Shown: positions 8,204 through 16,026 of the stretch, piece by piece
Numbering within the stretch: the stretch's first letter is position 1
Layout: every line of letters starts with the position of its first letter
Source: Bradyrhizobium sp. YR681
Lineage (GTDB): Bacteria > Pseudomonadota > Alphaproteobacteria > Rhizobiales > Xanthobacteraceae
DNA: 40,455 nucleotides
Assembly: GCF_000282615.1 (NCBI RefSeq)
Contig: NZ_AKIY01000177.1
Span: forward strand, 1-40,455
Direction: 5' to 3'
The notes under the pieces: generated by a model
Databases searched by the model: none
Told to the model about the DNA's origin: nothing
The model's input: the letters and a program-made list of their open reading frames with translations, nothing else
Position numbers and translations under genes: made by a program

Positions 8204-8479
8204 ATGTTCAAAGAGGGATCGCCGATCGCCTATGACGCGCCGGCCGAACTGAAGAAGTGGCCGTCACTGAAGGGCGAGCGACAGAAGCACCGGGGCCCGC
8301 CCTATCTCGTCTACAACGGCACGCTCGCAGATTGCGTCCGCGTGCTCATGGACAAGCCGATCAAGGGCATCTCGCTTTACGACATCATGACGAAGCCGCA
8401 GCCGGCTTTCGAGCAGACGGTGCTGTCGCCCGGCGACGCCGCCGAGATCGCGATGCGCAAGGATTTTCCCAAGGCGTGA
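8204..8479 (+). CDS. Small conserved protein of unknown function
   Basis: A 91-residue soluble protein with even charge, no signal peptide and no membrane segment. It starts MFKEGSPIAYDAP and contains YLVYNGTLADCVRVLMDKP followed by a Lys/Pro-rich middle. I do not recognise a domain. Codon use looks like that of neighbouring real genes (third positions almost all G or C), which supports translation. It is preceded by an AT-rich leader with TTAA half-sites (8128-8144). Confidence 0.7.
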   Translation: MFKEGSPIAYDAPAELKKWPSLKGERQKHRGPPYLVYNGTLADCVRVLMDKPIKGISLYDIMTKPQPAFEQTVLSPGDAAEIAMRKDFPKA

Positions 8480-8698
8480 CGCGCCTGCTGCGTCGTCGCT
8501 TGCAGCATCACCAACCTTCCATCTCGCAGCGGTTCCCGTAGTGCCGCGGGGCTGACTCGCATCTTCGGCTTGCGGGAACACCGTACTAACACCGGCCCTG
8601 CCGCGGAATCGCAGCTTCGCCGCAATTACGGTTAATGAAGTCCTCGTCACCGGCGCACACGCTGGTCGTTCCCCCACAGTTCGAGGACTTTGACCGAG

Positions 8699-9658
8699 AT
8701 GCGATTTCTCGTCGCGGCTTGCGCTGCGTTCCTGATTCTGATGTGCGACGTCGGCACGCCGCCGTCCTGGCAAGTCTCACATCTCGACCGCGCCACGCCC
8801 AAGGCCGATCGCGTGCCCTCACTGGTTCCTGTCGTCGAACTCTTCCTCGCAAGCGTGCAGGCCATCGAGCTTGCCAATGCGCGTGCGTCATATGAAGAGA
8901 CCATCGAGCCGACGCGCGCGGTCGAAACCACCACGCCGGTCCCGGTTTCGCCGACCGAGAAATTCTGCCATGCGCTCAGGGAGGCGGCTGAGGCCAGCGG
9001 CATTCCCGTGCCGTTCTTCGCCCGCCTGCTCTGGCAGGAGAGCCGCTTCCGCTCCGACGAAGTCAGCCCGGCCGGCGCGCAAGGCGTCGCGCAATTCATG
9101 CCGGAGACGGCGGCCGAGGTCGGGCTCGATGATCCCTTCGATGCCATGAAGGCGTTGCCCGCATCGGCAAAATTCCTGCGCAAGCTCCGCGACGACTTCG
9201 GCAATCTCGGCCTTGCCGCAGCCGCCTACAACGCTGGCCCCGGCCGTATCCAGAAGTGGCTCGCCCGCGAGAGCGAGCTGCCGCGCGAGACGCGCGACTA
9301 TGTCCGCATCATCACCGGCACCAAGGCCGAGGACTGGACCGAGCGCGCGGAAGCCCTCGCGATCCGTATCGACCTGCCGCGCGAAGCGCCCTGCGAAGGC
9401 ATCGGCAGCCTGTCCAAGACCAGGGACGTCGCCTGGGTTCCGGTGAATCTGACGCCGTCAGTGGCCACCATCATCCGCAAGGCCGAGCAGTTGGCGGCGC
9501 GGCTCTCGACAAACCGCGCCCGCAAGCGGTTCGTATCCTTGCTGCGCAAGAACGTCTCGGCCCAGGGCAAGGCGCGCGGCATGATCGCGGCCCGTGCAGC
9601 AAAGGGCGCGAAGGTGCGTGCCATCCGCTTTGCCGCGCGCGAACGTTCCTCAGGCTAG
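8699..9658 (+). CDS. Secreted lytic murein transglycosylase (SLT domain)
   Basis: A 319-residue protein with a hydrophobic N-terminal export signal (residues 2-17, with a Cys at 16 in a lipobox-poor context) and a soluble-lytic-transglycosylase domain at about residues 95-215. Motifs are LLWQESRFRSDEVSPAGAQG with catalytic Glu114, then QFMPETA and LAAAAYNAGPGRI. The Lys/Arg-rich C-terminal tail (about 265-319) may bind the wall or nucleic acid. It cleaves peptidoglycan between MurNAc and GlcNAc. I use the ATG at 8699 because GAGGA at 8683-8687 is too close to the earlier TTG (8690). It is a single gene convergent with the cupin gene (stops 1 bp apart). Confidence 0.9.
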   Translation: MRFLVAACAAFLILMCDVGTPPSWQVSHLDRATPKADRVPSLVPVVELFLASVQAIELANARASYEETIEPTRAVETTTPVPVSPTEKFCHALREAAEASGIPVPFFARLLWQESRFRSDEVSPAGAQGVAQFMPETAAEVGLDDPFDAMKALPASAKFLRKLRDDFGNLGLAAAAYNAGPGRIQKWLARESELPRETRDYVRIITGTKAEDWTERAEALAIRIDLPREAPCEGIGSLSKTRDVAWVPVNLTPSVATIIRKAEQLAARLSTNRARKRFVSLLRKNVSAQGKARGMIAARAAKGAKVRAIRFAARERSSG

Positions 9659-9659
9659 C

Positions 9660-10043
9660 TCACACCGGCTTATCGTCGTCCGTCACCGGCGAGGTCACCA
9701 CCAGGAACACGAGATCGGTCAGGCCCGAATTCGAGATCGCATGCTCGACGCCGGGCGGCAGGAAGATCACATCGTGCTTGCGCACGACATGGTTCTTGCC
9801 CGCGATCTCCATCAGCCCTTCGCCCTCGAGCACGTGATAGACCTGCTCCTGCACCTTGTGATGATGCCGCGCGACATAGGCCATCGGCTGGTACATCGAG
9901 ATGCGATAGTCGATCCGGTGCGAGCCCGCTGTCTCCGGCATCACCAGCGGTTTTGACAGCGCGCCGCCAAAATGGTTGGGGAATTCGCGCCAGGGCACCT
10001 CGGCGATGTTGCGGATGAAGGCGCCGCCAGTTTCCTCGGCCAT
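9660..10043 (-). CDS. Cupin-domain protein
   Basis: A 127-residue single-domain cupin. Motif 1 has ARHHHKVQEQVYHVLEGEG (metal-binding His residues and Glu) and motif 2 has FLPPGVEHAISN (second His). Such proteins bind one divalent metal and act as small isomerases, dioxygenases or ligand binders. It is the last gene of a three-gene minus-strand operon (TPP enzyme, SDR, cupin), starting 11 bp after the SDR stop. By position it should act on an intermediate of the same pathway. Confidence 0.85.
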   Translation of the reverse strand: MAEETGGAFIRNIAEVPWREFPNHFGGALSKPLVMPETAGSHRIDYRISMYQPMAYVARHHHKVQEQVYHVLEGEGLMEIAGKNHVVRKHDVIFLPPGVEHAISNSGLTDLVFLVVTSPVTDDDKPV

Positions 10044-10054
10044 ATCCGTGCTCC

Positions 10055-10759
10055 CTAGTTCACCAATGCGCCGCCGTCGATATAGACGATCGATCCCGTG
10101 GCAAAACCATTGGTCATGAAGCTCGCGATTTGCTGCGCGATATCGTCGGCCATGCCGACGCGGCCGACCGGCAGCGAAGCCGCCGTCTTCGCCAGCATCT
10201 CCTTGCGCGCGGCTTCCGGCATCGCGGCCCGGATCGGCGTGTCGATTACGCCCGGCGACACCGCATTGACACGCACCGGCGCAAGCTCGAGCGCGAGCGC
10301 ACGGGCGAGCGATTCCAGCGCGCCATTGGCCGCACTGATGATCGCCGAATTCGGTCGTGGCCGGACGCTGAGAAAGCCGGTAACCAGCGTCAGCGAGCCG
10401 CCCGGCCTGATCTCGGCCGCGCGCGCGACCCGCCAGGCGCCCCAGAACTTGCCTTCCATCGTGGCACGCACATCCTCCATCGGAACCGTCTTGAACGGCC
10501 CGGTGCGAAGCTGCGCCGCGGTCAGCACGACGTGATCGACGGGGCCGGTGCGTCGGAACAGCTCGGCAACGCTCTGGTCGCTGGTGACATCGGCGGAAAT
10601 GGCCGTCACCTTCAGTCGCTCGGCCACGGGATCGAGCTTCGCGGCGCTACGGGAGGCGATGACGACGTCAGCGCCCTGCCCCTTGGCAAGCTCCGCCGTG
10701 GCAAGCCCTATGCCTGAGGAGCCGCCGATCACGACGACCTTCTTGCCTGCGAGCGTCAT
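10055..10759 (-). CDS. SDR-fold protein lacking the catalytic Tyr-xxx-Lys
   Basis: A 234-residue protein with a clear SDR Rossmann fold: VVVIGGSSGIGLATAELA (residues 8-25), ADVTS (56-60), and the late RVNAVSPGVIDTP. Where SDR enzymes carry YxASK, this protein reads I-S-A-A-N (141-145), so both catalytic Tyr and Lys are missing. The usual catalytic Ser region reads LVTGF. It belongs to a divergent SDR group or has lost oxidoreductase activity. The start is ATG 10759, six bases after GGGGAG; the preceding in-frame ATG (10765) abuts that site. It lies in an operon 43 bp after the TPP enzyme and 11 bp before the cupin. Confidence 0.85.
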   Translation of the reverse strand: MTLAGKKVVVIGGSSGIGLATAELAKGQGADVVIASRSAAKLDPVAERLKVTAISADVTSDQSVAELFRRTGPVDHVVLTAAQLRTGPFKTVPMEDVRATMEGKFWGAWRVARAAEIRPGGSLTLVTGFLSVRPRPNSAIISAANGALESLARALALELAPVRVNAVSPGVIDTPIRAAMPEAARKEMLAKTAASLPVGRVGMADDIAQQIASFMTNGFATGSIVYIDGGALVN

Positions 10760-10802
10760 TCCCATCTCCCCGCTACTTTCTTGATTGATTTGCCGACCGC
10801 GA

Positions 10803-12602
10803 TCACCCCGGCTGGAAGCGCGTGCCGATGCCGGCCTTGCTCTGGCCAAGACCCGGCAATTCCCACACGCCCGCGCCGGACGGATTGACGTCGGCAGCGA
10901 TGTCGACGTCGATCAGATAGGGCCTGTTGGCGGCGATGCCCTTGCGGATCGCCTCGCCGAGGTCTCCGGCGCGATCAACCCGCACGCCCTCGACGCCGCA
11001 GGAGCGGGCCATCGCAGCGAAATCCGGATTGTAGCGCTCGCCGGTCTCCGGATGCTTGAAATCGGTCGCAAGCTCACGGCCGCCGAGATAGCCGCGCTGA
11101 AGGCCGCGGATCGAAGCGTAGGCGTAATTGTTCCAGACCACCCAGACCACGGGCAGATTGTATTCGACCGCCGTCCCCAGCACGTTCGCATGCATGAAGA
11201 AGGCGCCATCGCCGCAGACGGACACGCAGGGCCGATCGGGCGCGGCGAATTTTGCGCCCATCACGCCGGCGACGCCAAAACCCATCGGGCCAAAGCCCAT
11301 CGAGCCGATCAGCGAATCCGGCCGCTTCGGCTTGCAGAAGCCGAGCAGCCAATTGTGGTGCACGCCGATGTCGGAGACGAGGATCGCGTCCTCCGGCAGC
11401 GCCTTGTCGATCTCGGCGGCCGCGCGCTGCGGATTGATCGGCGTGGTGTCGTCGGAAAAGCCGGGCGCGACGAACTTGTCCCATTCCTTGCGATAGCCGT
11501 CGATCTGCGCCAGCCATTTCTTGCGGGCATCGGACTTCTTGAAGAGATTGTCACGGCGATCGAGCTCGGCATGCACCTGCCGCAGGAAGGTGCGAACGTC
11601 GGCCATCAGCCCGAGCGCGACGGGATAATTGCGGCCGATTTCTTCAGGGTCGATATCGACGTGGATCAGTCGCGTCGGCGGGATCGTGAAGGAATAGCCG
11701 GGAAGCCACGAGCTCGACGTGCGATCGTCGAAGCGGACGCCGAGCGCGAGCAGCACGTCAGCCTGACGTGCGGCGTGATTGGCCTGATAATGGCCGGCAC
11801 GTGCGACAAGGCCGAGCGCCAGCGGATGATTGACGTCGAGCGCGCCGAGACCGCTGGCGGACGCCGCCACCGGGATCTGAAGCCGCTCAGCCAGCTTGCG
11901 CAGCTCATCGGCGGCACCGCCATAGCGCACGCCCTGCCCGACCAGCATGACCGGCCGCTCCGCCGAGAGCAGCATGTCGACCGCCTTCTCGACGCCGTCA
12001 GGATCGGCACCGCAGCGGCTGGAGATGTTGGCGCTCCAGTCGGCCGCCTTCGGCGCCTCTTCGGCCGCCGCCTCCATGAAGACGTCAAAGGGTACGTCGA
12101 CCACCACGGGGCCGGGCCGTCCCGTGACCATGGTCTTCCAGGCCTGCCGCACCGCGAGCGGCACCATCTCGCCGCGTGTCGGCTGGAACACTTTCTTGCA
12201 CATGGTGCGCACGGTCGAGGGGAAGTCGGCCTGATAGTGCCGGTACATCTCCTGGAAGGCGCCGCGGTTGAACTGGCTGGTCGGCACGTTGCCGGTGATC
12301 GCCATGAACGGCACGGAATCGAGGAAGGCATTAGCAAGCGAGATCGGCAGGTTTGCCGAACCCGGCCCGCAGGAGGTGAAGGTCGCGGTCGGCCTGCCCG
12401 AGACGCGGTAATAGACGTCGGCCATGAAGCCGGCGACGCTCTCGTGGTGCACGGAGATGGTCTTGATCTCGGAGGAGCGCTCGTACAGCGCGTCGATGAA
12501 CTGGATGTTGCCGTGTCCGCAGAGGCCGAACACCTGCGGCACCTTCTCCTGGATCAGATAATCGACAATGACCTGGGCGCCATTGAGCATGTTCTTCGAC
12601 AT
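10803..12602 (-). CDS. Thiamine-diphosphate-dependent acetolactate-synthase-like enzyme
   Basis: A 599-residue enzyme of the POX/acetolactate synthase superfamily. The N-terminal domain has GLCGHGNIQF and the catalytic-type Glu54 in HHESVAGFMAD. A central domain (about 195-330) with VGQGVRYGG resembles the FAD/ADP-binding region. The C-terminal TPP site is GDGAFF...NN (464-492). It carries out decarboxylation and carboligation of 2-oxo acids, but the substrate cannot be read from sequence. It is not the biosynthetic IlvB: there is no IlvN and the context is catabolic. The start is ATG 12602 with AGGAG 8 nt upstream. It leads the TPP-SDR-cupin operon, divergent from an IclR regulator and a Liv-type importer. 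Confidence 0.88.
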   Translation of the reverse strand: MSKNMLNGAQVIVDYLIQEKVPQVFGLCGHGNIQFIDALYERSSEIKTISVHHESVAGFMADVYYRVSGRPTATFTSCGPGSANLPISLANAFLDSVPFMAITGNVPTSQFNRGAFQEMYRHYQADFPSTVRTMCKKVFQPTRGEMVPLAVRQAWKTMVTGRPGPVVVDVPFDVFMEAAAEEAPKAADWSANISSRCGADPDGVEKAVDMLLSAERPVMLVGQGVRYGGAADELRKLAERLQIPVAASASGLGALDVNHPLALGLVARAGHYQANHAARQADVLLALGVRFDDRTSSSWLPGYSFTIPPTRLIHVDIDPEEIGRNYPVALGLMADVRTFLRQVHAELDRRDNLFKKSDARKKWLAQIDGYRKEWDKFVAPGFSDDTTPINPQRAAAEIDKALPEDAILVSDIGVHHNWLLGFCKPKRPDSLIGSMGFGPMGFGVAGVMGAKFAAPDRPCVSVCGDGAFFMHANVLGTAVEYNLPVVWVVWNNYAYASIRGLQRGYLGGRELATDFKHPETGERYNPDFAAMARSCGVEGVRVDRAGDLGEAIRKGIAANRPYLIDVDIAADVNPSGAGVWELPGLGQSKAGIGTRFQPG

Positions 12603-12713
12603 CAACCCGTCTCCTGCCGGCCCTCGACTTCTTATGGACCGATGCAGAGAACACGGCGCGGTCGTCGCTGGGCCGCCGGCACCCTATTTCTCATAATGCT
12701 GTACGTCAATTTA

Positions 12714-12721
12714 TATTGTGA
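12714..12721 (-). promoter_or_regulatory. TCACAATA motif in the divergent TPP enzyme / IclR region
   Basis: TATTGTGA on the plus strand (TCACAATA on minus). It sits in an AT-rich pocket between the divergent starts, close to a minus-strand TTGACG/TAGGGT pair with a 17-bp spacer that could drive the TPP operon. The same 8-mer appears at 13823-13830 before the binding-protein gene. It could be an IclR half-site. Confidence 0.3.
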
Positions 12722-12822
12722 TAGTCTGCTTTTCCGAGGAAACGCGGGCTGAGCTCCGACGGCCGCCGGGTTGCGTGCTACTGTCGATGCATCGAGTCAC
12801 GACGGATTTGCCGGAGGGGGCC

Positions 12823-13740
12823 TTGTCCTTGAAATCGCGTACCAAGCCCACGACCGGCGAGAAGCCTGCAAGCCCGCGCAAGGCCGAGATCGCCAAGCTG
12901 GTCCCCGCTCCCAACGCCAATGGCGACGACGAGGCCGATGACAAGCAGCGCGGTGGCGGCGTCCAGTCGCTCGGCCGCGCCTTCTCGATCCTCGAGCAGG
13001 TCGCGCGCCATCGCGAGGGAATCGGGCTTGCGGAACTGAGCAAGCTCGTGGCCTTGCACAACTCGACCACCTTTCATCTGGCAAAGACGATGGTCTCGCT
13101 CGGCTACCTCCGCCAGGAAAAGGACAACAAGCGCTATCGCATCGGCCGCCCCTTGTTCGCACTCGCGGCAAGCGCGCTCGACGAGATCGAGATGGTCAAT
13201 GTCGCAACGCCCGTGCTGGAGGAGCTGTCGCGGCAAACGGGCGAAAGCAGCCATTTTGCCGTGCGGATGGGCGATGCCGTGATCGTCATCGCGCGCACCA
13301 GCGGCCCCGGCGCGTTCCAGCTCACCGACCGCGTCGGCGTGGTGCGCCCGGCCCACTGCACCGCGCTCGGCAAGATCATTCTGGCCTCGCTCCGCCCCGA
13401 GCAGTTCAAGCGCTTCCTCGATCGTGCCGAGCTGAAACCATCGACGCCAAAGTCCATCACGGATGCCGCCGTGCTGATGCGCGAGATCGCGGAGGTGCAG
13501 CGCACCGGCGTTGCCTTCGACGACGGCGAGTTCAATCCGGAAGTGCGCTGCGTGGCCGTGCCGGTCACCGATTTCACCGGGCGGGTGATCGGCGCGCTCG
13601 GCATTTCCGGGCCGATCTGGCGCCTCTCCAACCAGGCGCTGCACGCCGGCGCCCAAATCGTGCAGGCCGCCGCCGACCAGCTGTCGGTCGAATTCGGCGC
13701 CAAGGACCGGGCGCACAAGGCGTTCACGCAGAAAGCCTGA
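12823..13740 (+). CDS. IclR-family transcriptional regulator
   Basis: A 305-residue regulator. A charged leader of about 45 residues precedes the IclR winged helix (QSLGRAFSILEQVARHREGIGLAELSKLVALHNSTTFHLAKTMVSLGYLR), followed by the effector domain (VATPVLEELSRQTGES, then PAHCTALGKIILASL, RCVAVPVTDFTGRVIGALGISGP). The start is a judgement: TTG 12823 has GGAGG 5 nt ahead, TTG 12829 has 11 nt, and ATG 12787 lacks a site. The IclR family controls aromatic and organic-acid catabolism, often divergently. It lies between the TPP enzyme operon and the Liv importer and most likely regulates both. Confidence 0.88.
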   Translation: MSLKSRTKPTTGEKPASPRKAEIAKLVPAPNANGDDEADDKQRGGGVQSLGRAFSILEQVARHREGIGLAELSKLVALHNSTTFHLAKTMVSLGYLRQEKDNKRYRIGRPLFALAASALDEIEMVNVATPVLEELSRQTGESSHFAVRMGDAVIVIARTSGPGAFQLTDRVGVVRPAHCTALGKIILASLRPEQFKRFLDRAELKPSTPKSITDAAVLMREIAEVQRTGVAFDDGEFNPEVRCVAVPVTDFTGRVIGALGISGPIWRLSNQALHAGAQIVQAAADQLSVEFGAKDRAHKAFTQKA

Positions 13741-13769
13741 CACCAGCTCGCAGGCGACCATTTTGCCGG

Positions 13770-13799
13770 TTGACACCGGCAATGGCGTTCGGGATTATC
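13770..13799 (+). promoter_or_regulatory. Candidate promoter of the liv-type operon
   Basis: TTGACA (13770-13775), an 18-bp spacer and ATTATC (13794-13799). The -35 is a perfect sigma-70 match; the -10 is moderate. It lies about 85 bp upstream of the binding-protein start. Confidence 0.5.
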
Positions 13800-13822
13800 C
13801 TCCAGCATTAAAAGAACGTCTC

Positions 13823-13843
13823 TCACAATACCGGATATCCGGT
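13823..13843. promoter_or_regulatory. Candidate operator: TCACAATA followed by palindrome ACCGGATATCCGGT
   Basis: TCACAATA (13823-13830) runs into the perfect 14-bp palindrome ACCGGATATCCGGT (13830-13843), just downstream of the candidate promoter. The placement suits a regulator, with the neighbouring IclR protein the obvious candidate. Inferred from symmetry and position only. Confidence 0.4.
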
Positions 13844-13882
13844 TTGAAGGGAGGCACGCGATGCACCCGGGAGGAGACAGAC

Positions 13883-15127
13883 ATGATCCGCTACCCGCGA
13901 CGGACGTTATTACGGGCGGGCGCCGCCTTCGTCGGCGCATCCGCACTTGGGTTTCCCGCCATCGTGAGGGCGCAAGCCGAGAAGATCCGGATCGGACATC
14001 TCACACCGCTGACCGGTTTTCTCGGCGTGATCGGCAGCTATGCGCAATTGGGCGTGAAGCTCGCCGCCGAAGAGATCAACGCATCCGGCGGCATCCTGGG
14101 CAGGCCGATCGACCTGCTCTCGGAGGACTCGATCAACCCGGCGACCGCCGCGACCAAGGCGCAGCGCATGCTGGAGCAGGACGGCGCGGTGGTGCTGCTC
14201 GGCGAAATCTCGTCGGCCTCCTCGCTCACCATCATGCAGGTGGCCGAGCGCAACAAGAAGGTGTTCTTTTCCACCGGCGCGCGCTCGGACGCGCTGCGCG
14301 GCAAGAATTGCAACAAGTACTCGTTCCACTGCGACATCCCGAACACCGTGATGGTCAACGCGGTCGGCACCGCGCTCTCCCAAAAGGGCATGGTGAAGGG
14401 CAAGAAGTTCTTCACGCTCACGGCCGACTACATTTTCGGTCATGACCTCCTGAAGGCAGCCAAGACCTTCTTCGGTGCGCATGAGGCGAATCTGATCGGC
14501 GACGAGCTGATCGCCACCGACGTCACCGACTTCAGCCCGTATCTGCTGAAAGTGCGGCAGGCAAAACCCGACGTGGTCTGCTGCAACCTCGCCGGCAATC
14601 AGGTGACCAATCTCGTCAAGCAATATGCCGAGTTCGGCTTTCCCTATCCGCTGGTCGGCTTCAACCTCAACACCGGCGATGCCTGGGCCGCAGGCGCCGG
14701 CAATCTCAGCGGCACCTGGCCGACGGTCTGGTATCACACGCTGAACAATCCGACGTCGCAGGCCTTCGTCGCGGCCTTCACCAAAAAGTACGGCAAGCCG
14801 CCGGAGAACCACGCCTGGATCGACTATGTCACGCTGAAGCTGCTGGCAGAAGCGATCAACACCACGAAGTCGACCGACAGCGGCGAGCTGATCGCCTATT
14901 TCGAGAAGCAGGTGCAGTTCGACATCGGCAAGGCGCGCAAGGCGTATTTCCGTGCCTGGGATCATCAGCTGGTGCAGGAGGCCTATCCGTTCACGGTGAA
15001 GCCAAAGGACCAGATGAAGGACCAGTGGGACATGCTGGTGCTCGGCGAGGCGGTCCCGGCGGCGAACGATCCGCTCGAGACGATCTATCCGACCAAAGAG
15101 CAGAATCCCTGCGAGATGAAGGCCTGA
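13883..15127 (+). CDS. Branched-chain-type ABC transporter substrate-binding protein
   Basis: A 414-residue periplasmic binding protein of the Leu/Ile/Val (LivK-like) family. The N-terminus YPRRTLLRAGAAFVGASALG looks like a twin-arginine-type signal ending at IVRAQA. The mature part begins IRIGHLTPLTGFLGVIGSY and has AAEEINASGGILGRPIDLLSEDS, both typical. ATG 13883 follows GGGAGGAGA at 7-8 nt; the frame opens at 13763 but has no other good start. It starts the importer operon (binding protein, LivH, LivMGF) directly after the IclR gene. Such systems often carry aromatic or keto acids and amides rather than amino acids; the ligand is unknown. Confidence 0.9.
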   Translation: MIRYPRRTLLRAGAAFVGASALGFPAIVRAQAEKIRIGHLTPLTGFLGVIGSYAQLGVKLAAEEINASGGILGRPIDLLSEDSINPATAATKAQRMLEQDGAVVLLGEISSASSLTIMQVAERNKKVFFSTGARSDALRGKNCNKYSFHCDIPNTVMVNAVGTALSQKGMVKGKKFFTLTADYIFGHDLLKAAKTFFGAHEANLIGDELIATDVTDFSPYLLKVRQAKPDVVCCNLAGNQVTNLVKQYAEFGFPYPLVGFNLNTGDAWAAGAGNLSGTWPTVWYHTLNNPTSQAFVAAFTKKYGKPPENHAWIDYVTLKLLAEAINTTKSTDSGELIAYFEKQVQFDIGKARKAYFRAWDHQLVQEAYPFTVKPKDQMKDQWDMLVLGEAVPAANDPLETIYPTKEQNPCEMKA

Positions 15128-15150
15128 CGCCGCAGCAAGGCGGACGCAAC

Positions 15151-16026
15151 ATGCAGTTCGAGTTCTTGCTGGAACAGGTGGTGAATGGCCTCGTGCTCGG
15201 AGGCTATTATCTGCTCATCGCGCTCGGGCTGTCGCTGATCTTCTCGGTCGGCGGCATCGTCAATCTCGCCCATGGCGCCTTCTATGCGCTCGGAGCTTAT
15301 GTCTGCGTCGAGCTCACGAAGCGCCTCGGCTTCGGCCCGTCCGTGGTGATCTCGCCGTTCGTGGTGGCCCTGCTCGGCATCCTGTTCGAGCGCTTCATCC
15401 TGCGCCGCTTCTACAGCGCCGACCCGATCCTCAGCCTGCTCGTGACCTTCGGCCTTGCGATGGTCGCAGAGCAGGCGATCCGCATGATGTGGGGCGCCGC
15501 GCCGGTGTCGACCGAGATCCCGCAAAGCTTCCGCGGTTCAGTCATCGTCGGCGATTTCCTGTTCTCGCGCTACCGCCTGCTGATCCTGGCCGTGGTCGCG
15601 GCGATCCTGCTCGGGATCTGGCTGCTGCTGCAAAAGACCTCGTTCGGACGCGTGGTGCGCGCCGGCATCCAGCGGCCGGACATGGTCGCAGCGCTCGGTA
15701 TCCGCCTGCAGCCCTATATGACTGCGATCGTGATGCTCGGCGTCGGCCTCGCCGCGCTTGGCGGCGCCTTCTTCGCGCCGATCACGACGGTGCACCCGGC
15801 GATGGGCGCCGAGATCATGACGGTCGCCTTCGTCGTCGTCGTGATAGGCGGCCTCGGGAGCTTCTGGGGTGTCGTCATCGCCGCCCTGCTGGTCGGCGTG
15901 GTGCGCGGCATTGCGATTCACTTCGAGCCCGCGGCCGGCGAAGCCTCGATCTACATCCTGATGTTCCTGGTGCTGCTGGTGCGCCCGCGCGGCCTGCTCG
16001 GCGAGCGCATCGAGAAGTTCGAATGA
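15151..16026 (+). CDS. LivH-type ABC transporter permease
   Basis: A 291-residue inner-membrane permease with about eight hydrophobic segments. It begins FLLEQVVNGLVLGGYYLLIALGLSLIFSVGGIVNLAHGAFYALGAY, the standard LivH opening. The EAA-like loop GIRLQPYMTAIVMLGVGLAALGG and a GPNGP-free but normal C-terminus (RPRGLLGERIEKFE) are seen. It follows the binding protein by 23 bp, and its stop overlaps the next start by ATGA, so translation is coupled. It pairs with the LivM domain of the fusion to form the channel. Confidence 0.92.
   Translation: MQFEFLLEQVVNGLVLGGYYLLIALGLSLIFSVGGIVNLAHGAFYALGAYVCVELTKRLGFGPSVVISPFVVALLGILFERFILRRFYSADPILSLLVTFGLAMVAEQAIRMMWGAAPVSTEIPQSFRGSVIVGDFLFSRYRLLILAVVAAILLGIWLLLQKTSFGRVVRAGIQRPDMVAALGIRLQPYMTAIVMLGVGLAALGGAFFAPITTVHPAMGAEIMTVAFVVVVIGGLGSFWGVVIAALLVGVVRGIAIHFEPAAGEASIYILMFLVLLVRPRGLLGERIEKFE

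Noticed and set aside
10785..12752. 655-codon plus-strand frame
   Set aside because: Antisense of the TPP enzyme with no recognisable motif.
12778..13782. 334-codon minus-strand frame opposite IclR
   Set aside because: Shadow; the IclR domain is complete on the other strand.
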